64,000 nt of DNA, from positions 1-64,000 of the IMG/VR virus record IMGVR_UViG_3300003690_003399; one strand, given 5' to 3'. Positions 15,614 to 23,448 of this stretch are shown here, in pieces. The position numbers and the translations under genes are program-made. Below the pieces are notes generated by a model, which saw nothing but the letters and a program-made list of their open reading frames with translations, ran no database searches and was not told where the DNA came from. Position 1 is the first letter of the stretch, and each line of letters starts with the position of its first letter. The DNA is from a virus.

Positions 15614-15918
15614 TGGAAGAAACTCTAAGAACAAAAGATTGGAAAACTGTTGGTACTTTTTCAACTTACGAAGAAGCAGACAATCTTCGAAAAGAATTAG
15701 TAGAAAAACATACATCAGTTAAAGTCAAGAGAGGGGCCCTAGCAAGCAAAGAAGATGTTTTTAGAGTTAAATGCTGGGACCCTCCTCCTATTAAAAAAGA
15801 AATAAAAAAAGAACGAAAGCATCTTAACAGGGGCAAAAATAATAGAAGGCAGCTAAAAAATGAAAACAGGAAGATACGCGCTGGACGAAACAAATCGGAA
15901 GATTTTTATCGGAAGTAA
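15613..15918 (+). CDS. small basic hypothetical protein, SPOR-like N-terminus
   Basis: The product is 101 residues. Residues 8-55 (WKTVGTFSTYEEADNLRKEL, VKVKRGA, VFRVKCW) have the beta-alpha-beta-beta look of small SPOR-like or substrate-binding folds. The C-terminal half is almost entirely Lys/Arg/Asn and probably disordered or nucleic-acid binding. The start overlaps the membrane-peptide stop and the end overlaps the next gene by 59 bases. The function is unknown. Confidence 0.7.
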   Translation: MEETLRTKDWKTVGTFSTYEEADNLRKELVEKHTSVKVKRGALASKEDVFRVKCWDPPPIKKEIKKERKHLNRGKNNRRQLKNENRKIRAGRNKSEDFYRK

Positions 15919-16066
15919 AGTGAAATACAAAAATCGTATTTTTCTTGTTGAGGACATTCAATATTTAGACTGGACTATTAAGCAATTTTTAACCCTTGTA
16001 GATAATAAGAATAAAAATAAAAAATTAGAATTTATCTCACCTAAAGATGTAAAGGCACTACGTTGA
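15860..16066 (+). CDS. small SH3-like hypothetical protein
   Basis: The product is 68 residues. The stretch KIFIGSKVKYKNRIFLVEDIQYLDW, then QFLTLVDN and KLEFISPKDVKAL, is an all-beta pattern like a small SH3/KOW barrel. It recalls the products at 1011 and 38384. The overlap with the previous gene is long (59 bases), but the downstream TTGA coupling to the GAPDH-like gene supports it being translated. The function is unknown. Confidence 0.6.
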   Translation: MKTGRYALDETNRKIFIGSKVKYKNRIFLVEDIQYLDWTIKQFLTLVDNKNKNKKLEFISPKDVKALR

Positions 16067-17115
16067 AAAAAAATATATTGATTGTTGGTACTGGCACAAT
16101 TGGAGAACCTCTTATTGGTCTCCTGGCAGACTTCAGAAAAAAATTAAATATTGGACATGTGATATTTCACAAGCGCACCCCCCTAGTAGACGAAGTGGCA
16201 AAAGTTAATAGTTTAATAAAAAGAGGTGCGAGACTGGCTGTAAATGAGGATCTGATTCCAGCTTTTAAAGACCTGGGGCACGATGTAAAATATGATTTCC
16301 AGACAGCGTTGAAGGCGGCGGATGTTGTAATTGACTGCACCCCCGCTGGCAATGAACATAAAAAGAAGCATTACGTAAAATACCCAGGCAAAACTTTTAT
16401 AGCACAAGGAAGCGAAAAGGGATTTGGAGTGCCATATGCACACGGCATCAATGACGAGGTACTCGATAAGAAACCAGCTTTCATTCAAGTTGTTAGTTGT
16501 AACACACACAATATTGCTTCTATTTTAAATTCAATCGACCCAAGCGTTGCTAGCATAGAGCGTGGAGACTTTGTTTGTATTCGGAGAGCTAACGATATAA
16601 GCCAAGAAGGGGGCTTTATACCTTCCCCACAGGTAGGCGCCCACGATTCTGAAAAATTTGGTACCCACCACGCCAAAGATGCATATGACCTGTTTCGCGC
16701 GAAGGAAAAGTTTGTTAATATTTTTTCAAGCGCCCTTAAAGTTAATTCTCAATATATGCATATTATTCGCTTTAATGTGGTAGCTTATGGATACATATCA
16801 AAAGAAAATTTAATTAATCGCTTTAGAGAGAATAAGTTTGTAGCACTCACCCACAAAGAAGCTACAAATAGAGTATTTTCTTTTGGGAGAGACCATGGAT
16901 ATTATGGACGTATTTTTAATCAAACGGTAATATCAATACCAACCCTCGCAGTCGAGAATCTACCGGGCAAAACAAAAATAAGTGGATTTTGCTTCACGCC
17001 ACAAGATGGAAACTCACTTCTCAGCAGCGTTGCGGCCGCACTATACGGAATATACGAAGAAGAATATCTTTCTAAAATGAAGTTATTTGATGATTTTCTT
17101 TTTGCGGAGATCTAA
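16063..17115 (+). CDS. archaeal-type (type II) glyceraldehyde-3-phosphate dehydrogenase-like enzyme
   Basis: The product is 350 residues from TTG at 16063 (TTGA overlap; there is no nearby ATG). A Rossmann motif opens it (VGTGTIGEPL, residues 8-17). ADVVIDCTPAGNEHKKK (86-102), FIAQGSEK (112-119) and VVSCNTHN (143-150) line up with archaeal GAPDH motifs VIDCTPEG, FQGGEK and VVSCNTTG, making Cys146 the catalytic cysteine. Further on, IRR..D, an IPSP-like segment and a HHxxD-like stretch also match type II GAPDH. The family oxidises glyceraldehyde-3-phosphate with NAD(P). The phage substrate is unproven. Neighbours are small unknowns, so the pathway is unclear. Confidence 0.8.
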   Translation: MKKNILIVGTGTIGEPLIGLLADFRKKLNIGHVIFHKRTPLVDEVAKVNSLIKRGARLAVNEDLIPAFKDLGHDVKYDFQTALKAADVVIDCTPAGNEHKKKHYVKYPGKTFIAQGSEKGFGVPYAHGINDEVLDKKPAFIQVVSCNTHNIASILNSIDPSVASIERGDFVCIRRANDISQEGGFIPSPQVGAHDSEKFGTHHAKDAYDLFRAKEKFVNIFSSALKVNSQYMHIIRFNVVAYGYISKENLINRFRENKFVALTHKEATNRVFSFGRDHGYYGRIFNQTVISIPTLAVENLPGKTKISGFCFTPQDGNSLLSSVAAALYGIYEEEYLSKMKLFDDFLFAEI

Positions 17116-17441
17116 TGAAATTTAATCGTAGCTACGTTTGCGAACCAAATAATATATCGATAACAGCTGAAAACACTCCCCACCACAGCAAGGGAATCAA
17201 ACTTATTTTTTATTTTGACAATAAAGAAGCATTTGCCACAACACAAGGTTTACCAACATATATTCCCGATAATGATGATATTGATAATATAGTTCGTTCC
17301 TATTGTAATTTGATAAAAGGCTGTACTAAAAGGTATATACAAGACAGATTTCCAACAGATAAAGTAATGGTAATCATGTTAGTAAATAAATCTTTAAAGA
17401 CGGTGCGCGCAAAAACTGGAAAGCTAATTTGGAGAAGCTAG
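17115..17441 (+). CDS. hypothetical protein
   Basis: The product is 108 residues, coupled to the GAPDH-like gene by TAATG. A central beta-rich part (GIKLIFYFDNKEAFAT, KVMVIMLVNKSLKTVRAKTGKLIW) surrounds a helical stretch. No motif is recognised. Its stop codon directly abuts the stop of the convergent minus-strand gene with no spacer, so no terminator separates the two transcripts. Confidence 0.65.
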   Translation: MKFNRSYVCEPNNISITAENTPHHSKGIKLIFYFDNKEAFATTQGLPTYIPDNDDIDNIVRSYCNLIKGCTKRYIQDRFPTDKVMVIMLVNKSLKTVRAKTGKLIWRS

Positions 17442-18185
17442 CTAAAGGTGATAATATTTAGCACTTTTTTCTTCAATAAAGTCCATCAATGAGTTATAAG
17501 GTGGCCCAATAGAAATTTGAGGAAATCTTCTAAGTAACGAGTGAATTAACCCTATTAATTCAAATTTATCATTTAAAACCATTGATCCTGAAGATCCCGG
17601 CGCCGCCATCAAAGTGTAGACAGAAACGCGATCAAGGCCCCATTTGTTAGTGGCTTCTCCGTTATAAAAACCCTCATTGATTGGCACCATTTGATAATCG
17701 AATATTCCTATGGGCGCGCCAATATTGTATATACGGGATCCAGGCAATGGCTTGTATGCCGCAACCTTTAGTGGGGGCCTACGTAAGTCTTTAGAGAAGA
17801 GCATACATATATCACTAGCATTATCTTTTGTTAATAAACGGGCTTTATATTTTTTACCATCAATATCGATCAATTTAAATGTGGTATAAAAAGCGGTGGG
17901 CGCCGAAGTGCAAACATGAGCAGCGGTTATAACTAAACTTCCATTATTGGTATTTTTTATTACAAAGCCAGATCCGATATAATGAGCAGTCTGGCCAATT
18001 TTAAAACATCTCTTAAAAAGACATATTTTACTTTCTTCCTTCACAGTCACAAACATAAAAGATTCGCGAGGTAAATTATGAGCCGTTTCTTCTGCGGTAT
18101 AGTTATAAGTATTTCTATGATGGTGGTGAGTATATGTACAAGTCATCAAAAAAAGAACTAATAAAGGCATTAGAAATTTTTTCAT
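17442..18185 (-). CDS. secreted trypsin-like serine protease, predicted lipoprotein
   Basis: The product is 247 residues on the minus strand. The signal peptide ends in the lipobox FLMTC (Cys16). The catalytic triad of the trypsin/HtrA fold is visible: His90 in ITAAH, Asp125 in NASDICM and Ser199 in GSSGS. There is no PDZ domain. Two cysteines at 55 and 60 may form a disulfide. The mature enzyme should act in the periplasm or on the outer envelope. It forms an operon with the gene at 18182 (ATGA overlap, that gene upstream). A phage lipoprotein protease is unusual; defence against superinfection or cleavage of envelope proteins is speculative. Confidence 0.88.
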   Translation of the reverse strand: MKKFLMPLLVLFLMTCTYTHHHHRNTYNYTAEETAHNLPRESFMFVTVKEESKICLFKRCFKIGQTAHYIGSGFVIKNTNNGSLVITAAHVCTSAPTAFYTTFKLIDIDGKKYKARLLTKDNASDICMLFSKDLRRPPLKVAAYKPLPGSRIYNIGAPIGIFDYQMVPINEGFYNGEATNKWGLDRVSVYTLMAAPGSSGSMVLNDKFELIGLIHSLLRRFPQISIGPPYNSLMDFIEEKSAKYYHL

Positions 18186-18646
18186 TTCTTAGCCAACTCC
18201 AATTTCCATTTTATTTTAACACTTTTCTTCCCATTCTTATCTTTGAATTCCTTTTCTTCATATTCTGCAACCACTCTCATTCCTTTATTTGTCCACTTTG
18301 CAACCACCTTTTCAGGATCCATTTCAGGATAGCGACCCATTACTACGTCAATTATAAATTGTATACTTGCTTTAATAAGAGCTGCATCTTCTGTTTCATA
18401 TCGCGTGACTACATGCTTTTTTTTATCCTTATGAATTTTATCCAACCAAACAAGACATCTTGCAAATTTGGGTAAAATTTGCATTTTAATTGAGGCCTCC
18501 TGTGATGCGCTAACTTCATATAAAAATCCTTTAATGGCATATACCTGGTCGTTATCCATGGGGGTACAACCCTTCTCACATAAGGCGATTTTAGCTTGCG
18601 CTATAGTCGGGATAAGTAAGAATGTAACTATCAATGCTTTTTTCAT
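18182..18646 (-). CDS. small secreted protein, operon partner of the serine protease
   Basis: The product is 154 residues on the minus strand. Residues 1-19 are a clean Sec signal peptide ending AQA-K. The start has AGGAGA upstream (plus-strand 18655-18660 as TCTCCT). The mature protein is mixed alpha/beta with three cysteines (CEKGC, then RCLVW) and a Lys-rich C-terminus. The ATGA overlap with the protease gene suggests coupled expression and perhaps a protease inhibitor, chaperone or substrate. No family is recognised. Confidence 0.75.
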   Translation of the reverse strand: MKKALIVTFLLIPTIAQAKIALCEKGCTPMDNDQVYAIKGFLYEVSASQEASIKMQILPKFARCLVWLDKIHKDKKKHVVTRYETEDAALIKASIQFIIDVVMGRYPEMDPEKVVAKWTNKGMRVVAEYEEKEFKDKNGKKSVKIKWKLELAKK

Positions 18647-18721
18647 TTTTAAAAAGTCTCCTAATAATAACTATGAATGAATTAAAACAACAGTTCTTTT
18701 TCTTATTAAAATAATTAAAAC

Positions 18722-18729
18722 TATTTATA
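18722..18729 (-). promoter_or_regulatory. T4-like late promoter (TATAAATA) for the minus-strand operon
   Basis: On the minus strand this octamer reads TATAAATA, the exact T4 late-promoter -10 consensus. It lies 76 bases upstream of the start of the gene ending at 18646, in a divergent intergenic region. The window encodes a gp55-like late sigma factor (39378), so late expression of the secreted pair is a fair inference. Confidence 0.5.
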
Positions 18730-18755
18730 ATGTGTATTAAATACAAATTATTTAT

Positions 18756-20072
18756 ATGGCGAAGAAAACTTATATCCTAGACACAAGCGTGTATTTGACA
18801 GACGCTACCGCAATAACGGCTTACCACAATAATGATATAATTATTCCATTTAAAGTGTTGGAAGAAATTGATAAGCACAAAAAACGACAAGACAACGTTG
18901 GTTCTAATGCTCGAAGAACAATTCGGACGTTAGATTCACTAAGAGAACGAGGGTCTTTATATAAAGGTGTTCGTTTAGCCAAGGGCAAAGGAATCGTCTT
19001 TGTTAAAAGCTGTGATAAGATCACAAAAAATTTAGATTTATTTGTCGCAGACAATGAAATAATTACAGTTGCGTTAGAAGAACAACAACGAAACCCCCAA
19101 AGAAAAGTAATTCTTGTTTCACGCGATATTAATATGCGCGTTAAATGTGATGCGTTGGGTCTTTTAACAGAGGATTACATTATTAATCAAGTAGTTGAAG
19201 ATACGGATCATTTATATACAGGCTTTAAAACACACCTCGTTGATGAACAAACTATTGATCAATTTTATAATGGTGAAAAAATTTACTTAGATAAAGAAGA
19301 AGTTAAATTACAGCCAAATCATTTTTTGATGCTAGTTTCAAATTCGAATGAAAAGAAAACAGCACTTGCAAGATTTTATAGTTATTCGAAACCACTTAAA
19401 AGGATTAATGGAGAATACAAACAGGGAATATGGAGCGTTCGTCCCCGGAATAAAGAACAAAGCTTCGCTTTTGAATTATTGATGGATCCAGATATACGAG
19501 TTGTAACATTAGTTGGAAAAGCCGGCAGCGGCAAAACGCTTTTGACAATTGCTGCAGGCCTTGCACAAGTTGTGGAAGAGTCAAAAGAATCTATATACAA
19601 AAGATTAATTATTTCACGCCCAATTGAACCCTTGGGCAAAGATATTGGTTATTTACCAGGAACTATGGAAGAAAAAATGATGCCATGGTTAAGCCCAATC
19701 CAAGATAATTTAAGATATTTAATGGGGAACGATAAAGAAACCTTAAGAATGTATACTTCACAAGGTATAATAGAAATTGAAGCTTTGACTTACATAAGAG
19801 GCCGGTCAATTGCAGATGCCTTTATTATAATTGACGAAGCGCAAAACTTGACAGCACACGAATTAAAGACTATAATTACAAGAGTGGGCGAAAACACAAA
19901 AGTTATACTAACTGGAGATATCGATCAAATTGATAATGCCTATGTTGACGAAACGTCAAATGGACTAGCATATGCAGTTGAAAAATTTAAGAGTCATAGC
20001 ATAGCAGGACATATTACACTAGTTAAAGGTGAAAGATCTAAAGTTGCGACACTAGCAGCAAAAATTCTTTAA
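18756..20072 (+). CDS. phoH: PIN-PhoH family ATPase (PhoH2-like)
   Basis: The product is 438 residues. The N-terminal PIN domain (about 1-145) shows LDTSVYL, a conserved acidic helix (VLEEIDKHK) and ADNEIITVA, the usual acidic nuclease residues. The PhoH ATPase domain has Walker A GKAGSGKT (254-261) and Walker B IIIDEAQ (Asp360). PIN-PhoH proteins act as RNA helicase/nucleases in bacteria, and phoH is a common phage marker gene. The length is normal. It is transcribed divergently from the secreted-protease operon. No clear Shine-Dalgarno is seen, and the upstream region is extremely AT-rich. Confidence 0.95.
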   Translation: MAKKTYILDTSVYLTDATAITAYHNNDIIIPFKVLEEIDKHKKRQDNVGSNARRTIRTLDSLRERGSLYKGVRLAKGKGIVFVKSCDKITKNLDLFVADNEIITVALEEQQRNPQRKVILVSRDINMRVKCDALGLLTEDYIINQVVEDTDHLYTGFKTHLVDEQTIDQFYNGEKIYLDKEEVKLQPNHFLMLVSNSNEKKTALARFYSYSKPLKRINGEYKQGIWSVRPRNKEQSFAFELLMDPDIRVVTLVGKAGSGKTLLTIAAGLAQVVEESKESIYKRLIISRPIEPLGKDIGYLPGTMEEKMMPWLSPIQDNLRYLMGNDKETLRMYTSQGIIEIEALTYIRGRSIADAFIIIDEAQNLTAHELKTIITRVGENTKVILTGDIDQIDNAYVDETSNGLAYAVEKFKSHSIAGHITLVKGERSKVATLAAKIL

Positions 20073-20077
20073 AAAAC

Positions 20078-20106
20078 TTGACAAGGTAATATATTATATA
20101 TATAAT
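20078..20106 (+). promoter_or_regulatory. perfect consensus sigma70 promoter
   Basis: TTGACA (20078-20083), a 17-base spacer and TATAAT (20101-20106) match consensus at all twelve positions, with an A-tract immediately upstream. The expected start is around 20113, only a few bases before the ATG at 20117, so the first mRNA would be almost leaderless. It shares AAAAAACTTGACA with the tmRNA promoter. Confidence 0.85.
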
Positions 20107-20116
20107 GGAGATAAAT

Positions 20117-20383
20117 ATGAGTATTGAAAATGAAAATCCAGATCTGCTTAAGCCAGTAGAGAAATCGAATGAACTAAAAGAGTGGCTTGTAGACTACGTA
20201 GGAAACAAATATGATCCAGATTCTGAAGAAGTAAATGTAGAAATGATTATTAAAACAATGGCTGACGAGTTTCCTGAATTTCTTTTAATTTTAGCCGAAG
20301 AAAATTTTATACGAGGATACCAACAAGCCATGGCTGACATCGATGAAGGAGAAAAGTTGATGAGAAAAGAAGGGCTGATCTAA
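20117..20383 (+). CDS. small acidic hypothetical protein
   Basis: The product is 88 residues. An ATG at 20105 lies inside the -10 box of the promoter, so the ATG at 20117 (GGAG 6 bases upstream) is chosen. The protein is acidic and helical (EWLVDYVGNKY, MIIKTMADEFPEFLLILAEENFIRGYQQAMADI). It directly follows a perfect host-type promoter, so it is probably expressed very early after infection. No family is recognised; a host-takeover role is a guess. Confidence 0.75.
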   Translation: MSIENENPDLLKPVEKSNELKEWLVDYVGNKYDPDSEEVNVEMIIKTMADEFPEFLLILAEENFIRGYQQAMADIDEGEKLMRKEGLI

Positions 20384-20385
20384 CA

Positions 20386-21087
20386 ATGAACTATATTTCG
20401 GAAAGTGCCGAGAGGGCGAAAAATAATAGTAGAGAAAAATATATTTATGGAGATAAATTAGTTTACATAAAAGATCAATTGCCTTATGGATTTGATTTAG
20501 ATTACGTACTCAAAACAATTGAGAATTTGATTCCGCGTAATTTTTTTGAAAACATTGATTCAATTTATATAGGAAAGTTTAAAGACTTTGAAAATGGAGA
20601 CCTCCCCTTTAACGCAAAATACAAAGACAACGCTTTATATGTTACAAACAAACAAGATAACGAAAATGATATGATGGATGATATTATACATGAAGTAGCA
20701 CATGCTGTCGAAGAACGTTTTGGAGACCAAATTTATTCTGATTTTACAATAGAGAATGAATTCAAAGGCAAAAAGCGCACCCTTTATCACCTTTTAGATC
20801 AGGAGGGCTATGAACCTTCTTTAGAACAATTTGATAATGTTGAATATGACAAACATTTTGATCGATATCTTTATAAAGTAGTAGAATACCCCACCCTTAG
20901 TACTTTAACGACGGGCCTATTTTATTCTCCCTATGCGATAACCTCACTTAGAGAATATTTCGCCAACGGGTTCGAGAACTACTTTTTAAGAGACAAAAGC
21001 TATTTAAAGAAAATAAGCCCAGCAGTATATAGCAATATTGCTGATTTATTAGATAAACAATTAGGAGAAGAAAAAAATGAATATTGA
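20386..21087 (+). CDS. zinc metallopeptidase-like protein (HExxH...EYFA)
   Basis: The product is 233 residues. IIHEVAHAVEERF (His102, Glu103, His106) is an HExxH zinc site. REYFANGFENYF (Glu190) about 85 residues later gives the third ligand in the pattern seen in anthrax lethal-factor-like (ATLF) and related gluzincins. There is no signal peptide, so it acts in the cytosol or is packaged. It is the second gene after the consensus early promoter and so is probably early. Cleavage of a host protein is a reasonable guess; the substrate is unknown. Confidence 0.8.
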   Translation: MNYISESAERAKNNSREKYIYGDKLVYIKDQLPYGFDLDYVLKTIENLIPRNFFENIDSIYIGKFKDFENGDLPFNAKYKDNALYVTNKQDNENDMMDDIIHEVAHAVEERFGDQIYSDFTIENEFKGKKRTLYHLLDQEGYEPSLEQFDNVEYDKHFDRYLYKVVEYPTLSTLTTGLFYSPYAITSLREYFANGFENYFLRDKSYLKKISPAVYSNIADLLDKQLGEEKNEY

Positions 21088-21394
21088 GTTCATTAATGAA
21101 AATACTGTTAAAATAAATGCATCAATGCATTGGTCGGGCCAAAGACCGCCGTCACCTCAGAGGAGCTTTATAAAAAAATCTGATGTGGCTAGAAAGTTTA
21201 ACGAAAAGCACCGACGCTATGAAATTAAAAATATTACCGGTCCAGACGAGATATGTAACTTTAGAGGAGAAGGGCATTCTAAAGGTGAATGGATTCTCAC
21301 CGTCGAGAAGACGACACCCAAAAAAGTTTTCCCCAGACCTACCATCACTACAGTTAAACCATCTACAAAAAAGACCACCAAGAAAGGTGCATAG
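21077..21394 (+). CDS. hypothetical protein with beta-rich body and Lys/Thr tail
   Basis: The product is 105 residues, overlapping the peptidase gene by 11 bases. It has strands such as NTVKINASMHW and GEWILTVEK, with basic residues, and a Thr/Lys/Pro-rich tail that looks disordered. No motif is recognised. TAGTG overlap joins it to the nuclease gene, suggesting a shared early operon from the promoter at 20078. Confidence 0.65.
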   Translation: MNIEFINENTVKINASMHWSGQRPPSPQRSFIKKSDVARKFNEKHRRYEIKNITGPDEICNFRGEGHSKGEWILTVEKTTPKKVFPRPTITTVKPSTKKTTKKGA

Positions 21395-22170
21395 TGCCAC
21401 ATATATCTTTTTCAGAACTGAAATTATGGAATGAGTGCCCCTGGAAACACAAATTAGTCTATTTAGATGGGATTAAAGTTTTCGAGGGCAATGAGCATAC
21501 TGCTTTCGGCACTGCCGTTCATTCAACCTGTGAACAGTTAGTCGAAAACAATATTAAAAATGCGGCCGAATACTTTCAGGAACAATTTTTGAAAGAACTG
21601 AAAGAACTTCCAGAAGGCTACGATCTCAAAAAAGACCTTATAGCCAGTATGCGCATGCAAGGATGTATGCTGACTGGTCATATACTGCCTTCACTAAAAG
21701 AATATTTTGGCCAATATACTATGATTTCTGTGGAAGAGAAACTATATGAAGACATCGAAAGGTACGATGATTATAGTTTTAAAGGGTATATCGATTTAGT
21801 TTTAAAGACTTCAGATGGAAAATATCATATCATTGACTGGAAAACATGTTCGTGGGGATGGGACACGAGACGTAAAAGCGAAAGAATGACGACATATCAA
21901 TTAACACTATATAAGCATTTCTTTTGCGCAAAACACAATATAAATCCATCAGATGTAACTACACATTTTGCATTGCTTAAAAGAACAGCTAAAAAAAATA
22001 ATATAGAAATATTTAAGGTTACAAGCGGTAACAAAAAAACTGAAAATGCCCTTAAATTATTGAATAAATCTCTTTATAATTTAACTAATAAAAATTATAT
22101 TAAAAATCGCATGGCATGCCAAGGAAAATTTGGTCTTTGCGAATTTTTTAAATCACAAAATTGTAACTAA
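21394..22170 (+). CDS. PD-(D/E)xK nuclease of the Cas4/RecB type with Fe-S cysteines
   Basis: The product is 258 residues from GTG overlapping the upstream TAG. His43 (GTAVH), Asp134 (GYIDLVL), Asp148 and Lys150 (IIDWKTC) and Gln169 (TYQL) form the RecB-family nuclease core. One cysteine near the start (Cys15, NECPWK) and three at the end (Cys242, Cys249, Cys257) match the four-Cys Fe-S site of Cas4/AddB nucleases. Similar phage proteins act in DNA end processing or host DNA breakdown. There are no cas genes nearby, so this is not a CRISPR locus. Confidence 0.9.
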   Translation: MPHISFSELKLWNECPWKHKLVYLDGIKVFEGNEHTAFGTAVHSTCEQLVENNIKNAAEYFQEQFLKELKELPEGYDLKKDLIASMRMQGCMLTGHILPSLKEYFGQYTMISVEEKLYEDIERYDDYSFKGYIDLVLKTSDGKYHIIDWKTCSWGWDTRRKSERMTTYQLTLYKHFFCAKHNINPSDVTTHFALLKRTAKKNNIEIFKVTSGNKKTENALKLLNKSLYNLTNKNYIKNRMACQGKFGLCEFFKSQNCN

Positions 22171-22179
22171 AAGGCCAAC

Positions 22180-23448
22180 ATGAGCGAAAAAATTAAGATC
22201 ATGACCATTAGTGATATGCCTTTCGCGCCTTCTGGCGTGGGCACGCAAACAAGATATATCATCGAAGGCATGTTAAAGACCGGTAAATACCAATTTGTTA
22301 GTTTAGGCGGAGCTATGAAACACCCCAATCATAATCCAATTAGGACAGAAGAGTGGGGCGATGATTGGGTCACATTTCCTGTTGATGGATACGGTTCACA
22401 AGAGATTGTGAGATCTATCCTGCGACAGGAAAGACCCCATATTCTTTGGTTTATGACTGATCCACGTTTTTGGGGCTGGCTGTGGGAAATGGAAAATGAA
22501 ATCCGCCCATTAGTTCCTATGATATATTACCACGTTTGGGATAACTACCCTTATCCCACTTATAATAAAAAGTTTTATGAATCAAACGACTTGATTGCAA
22601 CCATCTCCAAAGTAACTGATGATATCGTTAAAACAGTTGCCCCCTCAGTAAAAACAATCTATTTGCCACACGCAGTTAACACGGAAGCATTTAAAAAGTA
22701 TGATGAAGAAAAGGTTAAACCATTTATTATGAATAGTTTTGGCGACAAATATGATCCAGATAAATTCATTTTCTTTTGGAATAACAGAAATGCGCGCCGA
22801 AAACAAAGCGGTTCATTAATTTTTTGGTTCAAAAAGTTTTTAGATAAAGTAGGACACAATAAAGCATCTTTAGTAATGCACACTGATATTAAAGACGCGC
22901 ACGGGCAAGATCTCGAAGCCATTATTCAGCACCTAGGAATAAACAATGGAGAAGTAATGTTCTCACAACAAAAAATAGAACCAGAAATGTTAGCGCTTTT
23001 ATATAATATGGCTGATTGCACTATTAATATATCAGACGCAGAAGGCTTTGGTCTCTCAACTTTAGAATCATTAGCATGCGAAACTCCAATAATTGTCAAT
23101 ATGACGGGAGGGCTTAAAGAACAAGTAACAGATGGTAAAAAATGGTTTGGTATCGGTGTAGAGCCAACATCTAAAGGAGTAATTGGTTCCCAAGAAATAT
23201 CATGGATTTATGAAGATCGTCTCTCAGAAGAAGTGGTAGTCAACGCATTACTAGAAATATACAATAAACCAAAAGAAGAGAGAGATGAGCTAGGTCGTAA
23301 AGGGCGAGAGCACGTGATGACTAACTATAATTTTGATGACTTCATTCAAAAGTGGGATGAGTTATTTACGATGGTTTATGAAGAATACGGTTCTTGGGAT
23401 ACACGCAAACCGCATAACGACCGCTGGATTCTAAAGGAGATCGCATGA
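22180..23448 (+). CDS. GT4-family glycosyltransferase
   Basis: The product is 422 residues with a GT-B fold. The N-terminal Gly-rich acceptor loop is FAPSGVGTQTRYI, and the C-terminal nucleotide-sugar motif is SDAEGFGLSTLESLACETPII, with the E-x7-E signature of retaining GT4 enzymes. The length is normal, and the C-terminal helix ends VYEEYGSW. It opens the 16-kb glycan island and overlaps the next GT4 gene by ATGA. Donor and acceptor are unknown. Confidence 0.92.
   Translation: MSEKIKIMTISDMPFAPSGVGTQTRYIIEGMLKTGKYQFVSLGGAMKHPNHNPIRTEEWGDDWVTFPVDGYGSQEIVRSILRQERPHILWFMTDPRFWGWLWEMENEIRPLVPMIYYHVWDNYPYPTYNKKFYESNDLIATISKVTDDIVKTVAPSVKTIYLPHAVNTEAFKKYDEEKVKPFIMNSFGDKYDPDKFIFFWNNRNARRKQSGSLIFWFKKFLDKVGHNKASLVMHTDIKDAHGQDLEAIIQHLGINNGEVMFSQQKIEPEMLALLYNMADCTINISDAEGFGLSTLESLACETPIIVNMTGGLKEQVTDGKKWFGIGVEPTSKGVIGSQEISWIYEDRLSEEVVVNALLEIYNKPKEERDELGRKGREHVMTNYNFDDFIQKWDELFTMVYEEYGSWDTRKPHNDRWILKEIA

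Noticed and set aside
21394-22170. Cas4-like nuclease as a sign of a CRISPR-Cas locus
   Set aside because: No repeats with spacers and no other cas genes are present; such nucleases are common in T4-like phages.
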